Shown: positions 6,835 through 13,094 of the stretch, piece after piece | Position numbering within the stretch: the first letter of the stretch is position 1 | Layout of the letters: each line of letters starts with the position of its first letter | DNA from: an uncultured Actinomyces sp. | Lineage (GTDB): Bacteria > Actinomycetota > Actinomycetes > Actinomycetales > Actinomycetaceae | Direction of reading: 5' to 3' | Assembly (NCBI GenBank): GCA_938040725.1 | Contig: CALHZX010000095.1 | Span: 1 to 17,491 of the forward strand | DNA length: 17,491 nucleotides | The notes under the pieces: generated by a model | Told to the model about the DNA's origin: nothing | The model's input: only the letters and a program-made list of their open reading frames with translations | The model's database searches: none | Position numbers and translations under genes: made by a program

Positions 6835-8913
6835 GTGTCACGAATCCGCCGCTTCAGCCTCGTCGCTGTGCTGACCACGCTACTGCTTGCACTCGGACTC
6901 CCGTCCTTCGCTGCCACCCCCCTGAGCATCAACGGAAACGTGACAGACCCAGACGGATGGCTGTCTCACTCCGACCGTTCGTCGGTCGAGTCAGCCACGA
7001 GCAAGGCTGCATCCCACGGCGTGAACGTCTCCGTCGTCTTTGTCGCCAACTTGTCGGGCATGGATGCGCAGACGTGGTGCCAGCAGACCGTCCAGCGTTC
7101 ATCGTTGAACGCTGGAACCATCGTCTACGTCATCGCCTACTCTGAGCGACACGACGCCGCGTGCGTCTACAACGGGGTGTCCCCGTCCGTGCTCCAAAGC
7201 GCAGTCAGCGCCTCGGAGGCTCAGCTGTCGTCGAAGCCGCTCACTTCCTCCGATGGCGCCAGGGGCGTCAACGCCTTCGTCGACACTCTCGTCAACGCAA
7301 ACTCCTCGAGCCCATCCCGCTCGGGTTCGTCGAGTAATTCCAGGGCTTCCGAGTCCAGTTCTAGCAACGGCGCGGGCGCGATCCTCGCCATCGTCCTGTT
7401 CCTCATCGTCCTGGCCGCCGGCTTGTGCGTGATCGGCTTCGCCGTGTCACGCTCGTCGAAGCGCAACAGGGTCGTCGCACAGCAGGCAGCGCAGGTCGAC
7501 GCCCAAGCCGCAGCACATGCGGTCCAGGAAGCGAACCGCCAACTCCTGGCTGCCGATGAACAGATCCGCACGGCATCAGACGAATTGGACTTCGCTCGCG
7601 CCCAGTTCGGCCTCAGCGCCACCGATAGTTTCGCCCAAGCGATCGACGTCGGTAAGTCGGCTGTCTCCCGCGGTTTCAGCGCACAATCCCAGATGAACTC
7701 GACGCCCGTACCCGCCGAGCAACTGCGACTGGCCACCGCCATCATGGCCGACCTGGGGACTCACATGAACCCGCTCAGCGCTATCCAGGCATCGTTTGCA
7801 ACCAAGCGCGCCGAACAGGCGTCCCTCCCCGAGCGCATCAGCGAAGCGCGCGAACGCCTCGCCGAAGAGCTCTCGGACCTCGAACGTGCGAAAGCTGAGC
7901 TTGCCTCCATCGCATCCCTGTACCCGACGCAGATGCTCGCGTCCCTCCAAGACAACCCGGAGCAGGCCTCGGCGCTGCTTACCTCGGCTCGCGGCGCACT
8001 CGACGCCGCCGACGCGGCAGTATCCACCGACCGCGCACGGGCCTCAAGTGCCCTCGACACCGCCCTGCGCGCCTTGACGATGGCAAAACACCAGACGGAC
8101 GCGATTTTCTCCGCCAAGTCCGATTTGGATGCCATTCGTGATCGCCTCGTCGCCGCAATCAGCTCCATTTCCTCAGACGTGACAGACGTCGACAACCTGG
8201 ACACGGATCAGACCGTCTTCGATCCGATGGTGGCCGACGCGCGGGCCGCGATCAAAGAGGCGCAGGCCGCGCTGGCAAACAACGGTGATCCGCTCGCCGC
8301 TCTCGAGCACCTTCGCATGGCCGAAGCGACGCTCGACACCGCACTTGAGCCACTGCGCACGAAGGAGGAGGCCTACCAGAAGGCGTACGCCGCCGCGGAG
8401 GCGCAAATCTCCCTGGCGGACTCGGCCGTGGCCCAGGCACAGCGCTACGTGCAGGGGCGACGAGGTGCCATCGACCTGAATGTTCGTTCCACGCTCAACG
8501 ACGCGGAGACTGCCCTCAGTACCGCACGCGACGTGCTCGACGAGGACCCCGACGCTGCGATGTCCCATGCAACAAACGCGCGCGCCCTCGCCGATAACGT
8601 CATGGCGACGCCGATCCAGAACGTCGGCGGCACGTGGGGACAGCCCGCAGGCGGCAACGGCTCCTTTACGGGGTCCTCGCTCGGCGACTTCCTCCTGTGG
8701 TCGACATTGTTCTCCAATGGCGGGTCTCACCACCACCATCACCATCACCACTACGACGACGATGACTTCGATCTCTTCCGCAGCGGATCGCGATCCTCCG
8801 GCTCCGGCTGGTCCTTCGCCTCGGGCGGTGGTTCCGACTGGGGCTCGGGCGGCTCCGATTGGGGCAGCGGGAGCTCCGACTCCGGATGGTCGTCGGCCTC
8901 CGGCAGTTTCTGA
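6835..8913 (+). CDS. TPM-domain membrane-anchored coiled-coil protein (intact copy 1)
   Basis: A 692-residue protein starting at GTG 6835, with AGGAGG (6824-6829) five bases upstream. Order of parts: signal peptide (residues 1-27, hydrophobic core then SFA-A), TPM domain (about 30-165; it starts near NGNVTDPDGWLS and keeps a WC and a second Cys), Ser-rich linker, one membrane segment (about 181-203) followed by basic SSKRNR, a long Ala/Glu-rich coiled coil (about 215-600) and a Gly/Ser/Trp tail. The tail includes eight histidines (632-639) then four aspartates and SDWGSGG-type repeats. The TPM domain should face outside the cell and the coiled coil the cytoplasm. TPM proteins are poorly understood envelope proteins. 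The nearby PspA gene suggests a role in membrane stress, by inference. Confidence 0.9.
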   Translation: MSRIRRFSLVAVLTTLLLALGLPSFAATPLSINGNVTDPDGWLSHSDRSSVESATSKAASHGVNVSVVFVANLSGMDAQTWCQQTVQRSSLNAGTIVYVIAYSERHDAACVYNGVSPSVLQSAVSASEAQLSSKPLTSSDGARGVNAFVDTLVNANSSSPSRSGSSSNSRASESSSSNGAGAILAIVLFLIVLAAGLCVIGFAVSRSSKRNRVVAQQAAQVDAQAAAHAVQEANRQLLAADEQIRTASDELDFARAQFGLSATDSFAQAIDVGKSAVSRGFSAQSQMNSTPVPAEQLRLATAIMADLGTHMNPLSAIQASFATKRAEQASLPERISEARERLAEELSDLERAKAELASIASLYPTQMLASLQDNPEQASALLTSARGALDAADAAVSTDRARASSALDTALRALTMAKHQTDAIFSAKSDLDAIRDRLVAAISSISSDVTDVDNLDTDQTVFDPMVADARAAIKEAQAALANNGDPLAALEHLRMAEATLDTALEPLRTKEEAYQKAYAAAEAQISLADSAVAQAQRYVQGRRGAIDLNVRSTLNDAETALSTARDVLDEDPDAAMSHATNARALADNVMATPIQNVGGTWGQPAGGNGSFTGSSLGDFLLWSTLFSNGGSHHHHHHHHYDDDDFDLFRSGSRSSGSGWSFASGGGSDWGSGGSDWGSGSSDSGWSSASGSF
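8728..8913 (+). repeat. His8-Asp4 run and Gly/Ser/Trp repeat tail of the TPM protein
   Basis: Eight histidine codons at 8728-8751 (mixed CAC and CAT) precede Tyr and four Asp codons. The last 30 residues are imperfect repeats of SDWGSGG and SDSGW type. TPM proteins often end in a low-complexity Gly/Ser tail; a His/Asp run within it may bind metal. Confidence 0.6.
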
Positions 8914-8933
8914 CCGCTTGATCCGCAGCGAGC

Positions 8934-9479
8934 GTGTATCAGCTTGCCGACGAACAGGAGGGAAACGTATCACGGATCCGGCGCCTCGGCATCGCAGCCA
9001 TCGTGACGGCGGCGATGTTAGCCTGCGGCGCACCCGCGTTCGCGACCGAGCCGCTCACCATGAACGGACACGTCACCGATCCCGACGGCTTTCTGAGCGA
9101 CGAGCAACGCGCAACGATCGACTCCCCCGCGCAGGCGTTCTACACCACGTACAACACGATCATCGACGTCGTCGTGGTCCCCGATTTCTCCGGTCAGAAA
9201 CCGTCCGAATGGTGCGAGGCTACCCTCAAGCAATCACGCACAGGCGAAAAAGGCATCCTCTACGTTGTCGCCTACGAGGATGGCACGGATGCCTACTGCA
9301 CAGATGCTCAATTCGCTCGAAACCTGACAACGGATCCGTCCCTCAAACGCACCTTCGACGGTGCCCTCAAGCACGCTCGAAACAACTACACGTCGAGCCC
9401 ATTGACCAGCGAAGTGGTCACTGGCGGCACCAGGTCCTTTGTCAGCGATATACACACCGCCTCCGACATTCAAGCATAG
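8934..9479 (+). pseudogene. Decayed TPM-domain copy 2, N-terminal part
   Basis: Clear paralogue of the first 165 residues of the upstream TPM gene. The signal peptide (VSRIRRLGIAAIVTAAMLACG), the MNGHVTDPDGFLS motif, the WC pair and the second Cys all align. AGGAGG (8956-8961) sits five bases before the expected start exactly as in copy 1, but that codon is GTA (8967-8969), not GTG. The only in-frame rescue is a GTG at 8934 without a ribosome binding site. The frame stops at 9477-9479 where copy 1 goes on into linker and membrane segment. Together with the following fragment this is best read as one broken gene; a short secreted TPM protein made from 8934 cannot be excluded. Confidence 0.75.
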
Positions 9480-9520
9480 CTTCACAGCTACTACGGCACG
9501 AAGCAACAAGAGCAGGATAA

Positions 9521-10552
9521 TACAAACAAAACGACAGATTCCGCCAAACCATCGCACTCCTCATCGCGGGCGCATTGCTTGTCCTCACCCTCGCTCTCGA
9601 GCTGCGAGCCAAGCTGCGCGGACAAGAGCAATACGACGGACGCGATACGAGACCCGCGGACCTCACCCCTATCGTCGACCCTGTCAGGCGCGACGCCCTG
9701 AGGGCCGCTGCGGAGGCCAGGCGGCGTCTATCGGAGGCCGAGGAGCAGGTGCGCGCCGCGGAAGAGGACTGGAACTACGCTCGCGCGCAATTCGGTAGCG
9801 CTGCGACCCAACAGTACGGGCGTCGCCTCGAGGCGGCAAAGGATGCTATTGCACGCGGCCTCGACACCTACGAACAGATAGAGCGAACACCAGACGCTCA
9901 CGCTAAGAGACGCCTCGCCTCGACAATCACGGCGGATCTCGACAAGAACCTTCCGCCGCTCCAGGACGCTCGCCAGGAGTTCGCCGCACAGAGCGAGAAG
10001 CGGCTATCGCTTCCCGCGCAGGTCGCCGATGCCCGCGAGCGCCTCATCGAGGAACTCACTGACCTGGAGCGCGCGAAGGAAGATCTGACGAGCATCGCGG
10101 GCCTCTATCCCGATTCCATGCTCGCTTCCCTCCAGGACAATCCGGAGCGCGCGGCTGCATTGCTCGAGTCTGCTCGCGCTGCATGGGAGACGGCCAGTGC
10201 GCATCTCGACACCGATCCCACCCGCACTGCCTCGGCGCTGGATACCGCTCAGCGTGCCCTGTCGATGGCAAATGCGCAGACGGACGCTATCTTCTGCGCG
10301 AAGACCGACCTCGACACATTCCGCGAGAAGCTCGCTGCTTCCATCGGATCCGTGTCTCAGTCCCTCTCGGATGCGAAGAACCTCGATTCCGCCTCCGCTT
10401 CTTTCGCTCCCCTCCTGGACGAGGCGGAGGCGGCCATCTCCCAGGGCCAGCGTGCGCTGGTCAGCGACGAGGATCCCCTGCAGGCAAGCGCGGCGGCCTC
10501 GCGCGCCACGACGCTCGCCGAGCGCGCGATTGCGGCACCAGGGCGACGCTAG
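9521..10552 (+). pseudogene. Decayed TPM copy 2, membrane segment and coiled-coil part
   Basis: Open in a different frame from the preceding fragment. It begins after a stop at 9518-9520, encodes a membrane segment (QTIALLIAGALLVLTLALEL), and continues as a coiled coil closely matching copy 1. Shared runs include ARERLIEELTDLERAK, IAGLYPDSMLASLQDNPERAAALL and RALSMANAQTDAIF. The only start-like codon near the beginning is a TTG at 9575 inside the membrane segment, without a ribosome binding site. The copy ends at AAPGRR, lacking the third helical repeat and the His/Gly/Ser tail of copy 1. The even conservation of the coiled coil suggests recent inactivation. Confidence 0.72.
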
Positions 10553-10923
10553 AGGAGGCGTTCGACGACCCAATGTTTACCCCCGTCCGCACAGGCGCAA
10601 CTGTCACTCGTACCTGATCGTCGTATACACTCATCACAGATCAACTAATGTGACAGACCCTACAAGATTATGTGGACATAACGATCCGCAATCATGTATT
10701 TTTATTTGTTCGCCACTCACCAAGGAGGATCACGTGCCACGGATTCGAGGCCCTCGGGCACGCACGCACCGTGACGCACACACCGTGACAATGACACCCT
10801 CCCCGACACGTACCGGTCCACCATCCGGTTCGGACTCACAGTAGTTCACCCACCAAGACCAGCGAGGCTCTCTCCTCGCGCACAACCCGCGCACATGCGC
10901 ACCACCCCACAAAGGAGAACATC
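10553..10923 (+). promoter_or_regulatory. Region upstream of pspA with candidate promoter and relic leader
   Basis: No intact gene is present. CTGTCA (10601-10606) and TATACA (10624-10629) with a 17-base spacer form a candidate promoter. Around 10692-10718 the sequence repeats the leader of TPM copy 1 (ATGTAT..TTT, then TGTTCGCCACT), followed by AAGGAGG. The last part, 10845-10923, is plain leader ending in AAAGGAG before the pspA ATG. A transcript from this promoter would carry a leader of nearly 300 bases. Confidence 0.45.
10692..10844 (+). pseudogene. Relic of a third TPM gene start (leader plus 36-codon remnant)
   Basis: The leader matches copy 1, AAGGAGG is kept, and the GTG at 10734 opens a 36-codon frame beginning M-P-R-I-R, against M-S-R-I-R in copy 1. 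Its bases also parallel copy 2 (CACGGATTCG against CACGGATCCG, then CCTCGG, CGCA and CGTGACG at matching places). The signal-peptide hydrophobicity is gone and the frame ends at TAG 10842-10844. It is either a dead third copy or a leader peptide ahead of pspA. Confidence 0.5.
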
Positions 10924-11649
10924 ATGGCCGAAAAGCAGACGATCCTGGGCCGTATCGCCCAGCTCGCCAAGGCGAACATCAACGCGCTCCTCGACAAGGC
11001 TGAGGACCCGCAGAAGATGATCGACCAGCTCATCCGCGACTACACCAACTCGATCATCGAGGCCGAGAACGCGATCGCTCAGACGCTGGGCAACCTGCGC
11101 ATGGCCGAGCGTGACTACGAGGAAGACGTCAAGGCTGCCGCCGACTGGGGCCAGAAGGCCGCCGCTGCCTCCGCGAAGGCTGACTCACTGCGCGCCGCCG
11201 GAGACGAGGCAGGAGCCGATAAGTGGGATAACCTGGCCAAGGTCGCTCTCGGCAAGCAGATCCAGTTCGAGAACGAGGTCAAGACCGAGGAGCCCGCTCT
11301 CGCTTCTCAGCGCGATGTTGCCGAGCGCCTCAAGACCGGTCTCGCTCAGATGAAGGATAAGCTCTCCGAGCTCAAGACCCGCCGTGACCAGCTGATCGCC
11401 CGCGAGAAGACCGCGAAGGCGCAGGCACAGGTGACCGACGCCCTCAACTCCATCAACATCCTGGATCCCACGAGCGAACTCGGTCGCTTCGAGGATCGCG
11501 TGCGCCAGCAGGAGGCTCTCGCCCAGGGCAAGATGGAACTGGCCGCGTCCTCGCTGGATGCCCAGTTCGCTGAACTGCAGACCGACTCCTCGCAGGTGGA
11601 GATCGAGGCTCGCCTGGCTGCCCTCAAGGGTCAGAACACGCAGGCGTGA
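10924..11649 (+). CDS. PspA/IM30 (Vipp1) family membrane-stress protein
   Basis: A 241-residue, almost wholly helical protein with the PspA signature. The N-terminus has the amphipathic first helix (TILGRIAQLAKANINALLDKAEDPQKMIDQLIRD) with the conserved AEDP..M...I.. pattern. A long charged coiled coil follows, then the helical C-terminal part (INILDPTSELGRFEDRVRQQEA). Family members form ESCRT-III-like polymers on the inner face of the cytoplasmic membrane and protect it from leakage. The start has AAAGGAG upstream. TPM-domain genes next to pspA-like genes are a recurring actinobacterial arrangement as far as I know, fitting a joint envelope role. No PspF-type or PspC regulator is in the window. 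Confidence 0.93.
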   Translation: MAEKQTILGRIAQLAKANINALLDKAEDPQKMIDQLIRDYTNSIIEAENAIAQTLGNLRMAERDYEEDVKAAADWGQKAAAASAKADSLRAAGDEAGADKWDNLAKVALGKQIQFENEVKTEEPALASQRDVAERLKTGLAQMKDKLSELKTRRDQLIAREKTAKAQAQVTDALNSINILDPTSELGRFEDRVRQQEALAQGKMELAASSLDAQFAELQTDSSQVEIEARLAALKGQNTQA

Positions 11650-11686
11650 GCCGTGCAGCACCGCTGTTCACCCACACATAGATAAG

Positions 11687-11720
11687 CCGGGCGGCCCCTC
11701 GCGGGGCCGCCCGGTTCGTT
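11687..11720 (+). terminator. Terminator after pspA
   Basis: A perfect 12-bp stem, CCGGGCGGCCCC with GGGGCCGCCCGG (11687-11698, 11703-11714), has a TCGC tetraloop and is followed by TTCGTT. It lies 37 bp past the pspA stop, between convergent genes, and may also serve the NYN gene in the other direction. Confidence 0.8.
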
Positions 11721-11757
11721 GCATGTCTCTGGGCAGCGCTTCGAGTGCCTCTCAGAC

Positions 11758-12330
11758 TTACAGGAACGCCATCGGGTCGAAGTCGTCGATGTCGATGATG
11801 TGGAGCCTGGGCAGGCGCACCTGGAAGGCGTGCACATCGTATTCGAGGTCGATGATTTCCAGGCCTCGTTCCTCCAGCTCGTGGAGCTGGGAGGAGAGGA
11901 ATTCCTTGAAGCACATGACCGCGACGCGGCGGCCCTGGTCGAGGAGGGTCTCGATTTGGGGCAGGAAGTCGGCGTCGTGGCTGGCCAGGATGACGTCGCC
12001 AGTGCCGAGCTGTGCGATCGCGTCCATGGTGCGCTGGAGGCCGACGTCGACGACCTTCATCTCGGCGGGGCCCGACAGGGGAATCACGGAGTAGTCCATG
12101 GCCGTGAGCGCCTGAACGAAGCCCATCGGCAGGAAGCCGGACGAACCGTTGAGGAAGAACAGGCCCTTGGCCTTCTGATCCCAGCGGCCGTGCGCGCTCT
12201 CGAGGACGCGATCCCAGCGGGGGCGCTCCTCGGGATTCGGGCGACGGTCAAGGACAGAAAGGCCCAGTGTCGCGTCAATATTCTCGCCATCCACGACGAG
12301 GTATGTCGTTTGATTATTAGGATTTTCCAT
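11758..12330 (-). CDS. NYN domain protein (LabA/DUF88-like, PIN-fold nuclease)
   Basis: A 190-residue protein, essentially one NYN domain. Acidic positions typical of the family are present: Asp14 in LVVDGENID, Asp95 in MKVVDVGLQ, and Asp112, Asp119 and Asp121 in GDVILASHDADFLP. These would bind metal in a PIN-like ribonuclease site. The C-terminus is rich in acidic and hydrophobic residues (HIIDIDDFDPMAFL). No extra domain is visible. The ATG at 12330 has no Shine-Dalgarno sequence but a TACTCT six bases upstream, fitting a leaderless transcript. It is convergent with pspA, and a link to it is not shown. RNA cleavage is the family expectation; the natural substrate is unknown. Confidence 0.88.
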   Translation of the reverse strand: MENPNNQTTYLVVDGENIDATLGLSVLDRRPNPEERPRWDRVLESAHGRWDQKAKGLFFLNGSSGFLPMGFVQALTAMDYSVIPLSGPAEMKVVDVGLQRTMDAIAQLGTGDVILASHDADFLPQIETLLDQGRRVAVMCFKEFLSSQLHELEERGLEIIDLEYDVHAFQVRLPRLHIIDIDDFDPMAFL

Positions 12331-12336
12331 GGAATT

Positions 12337-12342
12337 AGAGTA
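12337..12342 (-). promoter_or_regulatory. Candidate leaderless -10 element of the NYN gene
   Basis: Minus-strand TACTCT (TANNNT type) is followed by exactly six bases and the ATG at 12330. No ribosome binding site is seen, and no convincing -35. Confidence 0.4.
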
Positions 12343-12409
12343 ACCGACGATTGTCTGGACCGATGCGGCCTTGGGTCCTAGACATTCCTCCCCATCTCGA
12401 CAAAGCCCG

Positions 12410-13003
12410 TTATGCTCCTGTCACTCCATCGATAAAGAAAGGGGATTCGATGGATTCGCGAGCGAAGCACTGCGCGTCCTGTCCGCTGCCGAGGGCGGGC
12501 GGCCCGTCAAGGACGAGAGTGGCAAGGCCGTGAATGTATGCCCACAGGGTCACTTCCGCGTGGGGATCGTCGGTTCCGTAGGCGATGTGCGCCAACGAAC
12601 GTAGCTGGGAGCGTGCGGTCAGGCTGGCTTGCCTCAGCCCCGGGTGTGCGTCGGCGTCGTACATGTCTGATCGGAACATGATCCGAAAGACGCCGGGATT
12701 TGCCAGGGCGCACGACAGGTAGGCATGTCCGGCGGCTCGCGTCACGTCCTGCGGCGACGCCCCATCACGACGCTCCCTGGCCTCACGCAGTGCCTGTTCG
12801 AGGGAGCGGTAGCCCTCCTCAACAAGCGCCACGAGGATCCCTTCGCGCCCCCGGAAGTGGTGGTAGGGAGCTTGGTGCGTACAGCCAGCACGACGAGCAA
12901 CTTCGCGCATGGAGAGCGAAGAGGGCCCACCCTCATTGAGGAGATCGCGGCTGATCGCGAGGATTGCCTCGCGCAGCCCCTCGGATGTCGTAGAGCGCGC
13001 CAT
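12410..13003 (-). CDS. TetR-family transcriptional regulator
   Basis: A 197-residue protein. The N-terminal helix-turn-helix is complete: LREAILAISRDLLNEGGPSSLSMREVARRAGCTHQAPYHHFRGREGILVALVEEGY, with the usual YHHF run after the recognition helix at about residues 44-47. The C-terminal ligand domain has the TetR_C_33-like FRIMFRSDMYD region and an AYIHGLATLVLDG helix. The ATG at 13003 is chosen over a long upstream extension, because the helix-turn-helix starts close after it and a TACACT lies six bases upstream. The gene is divergent from the flavoprotein pseudogene, and two palindromes in the shared intergenic region are likely its operators. The ligand is unknown. Confidence 0.92.
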   Translation of the reverse strand: MARSTTSEGLREAILAISRDLLNEGGPSSLSMREVARRAGCTHQAPYHHFRGREGILVALVEEGYRSLEQALREARERRDGASPQDVTRAAGHAYLSCALANPGVFRIMFRSDMYDADAHPGLRQASLTARSQLRSLAHIAYGTDDPHAEVTLWAYIHGLATLVLDGPPALGSGQDAQCFARESIESPFFIDGVTGA

Positions 13004-13009
13004 GTACTC

Positions 13010-13015
13010 AGTGTA
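13010..13015 (-). promoter_or_regulatory. Candidate leaderless -10 element of the TetR gene
   Basis: Minus-strand TACACT is followed by six bases (GAGTAC) and then the ATG at 13003, the same geometry as at serC and the NYN gene. The -35 region would fall within the first operator palindrome. Confidence 0.45.
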
Positions 13016-13034
13016 TCCGAGACAGCAGCCAGAC

Positions 13035-13047
13035 TTGACAGTGTCTA
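13035..13047. promoter_or_regulatory. Likely TetR operator O1 overlapping a TTGACA -35 box
   Basis: TTGACA-G-TGTCTA is palindromic except for one position. Its left half is a perfect -35 hexamer on the plus strand, towards the flavoprotein gene. It also covers the -35 area of the TetR promoter, which suggests autoregulation. Confidence 0.6.
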
Positions 13048-13066
13048 GCCGACATGTTGCCATAAG

Positions 13067-13079
13067 TAGACACTGTCTA
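13067..13079. promoter_or_regulatory. Likely TetR operator O2
   Basis: TAGACA-C-TGTCTA is a perfect 13-bp palindrome. Its centre is 32 bp from that of O1, about three helical turns, so two dimers would bind the same face of DNA. It ends 15 bp before the flavoprotein start codon. Confidence 0.65.
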
Positions 13080-13094
13080 GTTTTCGGAGTTTCC

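Noticed and set aside
8728..8751. Eight histidine codons as a possible cloning tag
   Set aside because: Codons are mixed, the run is internal, and it lies in a natural low-complexity tail within chromosomal context.
8967..10552. Programmed frameshifting or stop readthrough joining the TPM copy 2 fragments
   Set aside because: It would need two shifts and a non-standard start; the lost GTG argues for a dead gene.
12352..12381. Terminator of the TetR gene in the gap before the NYN gene
   Set aside because: Only a 5-bp GGACC/GGTCC stem with an imperfect extension and no T-run.
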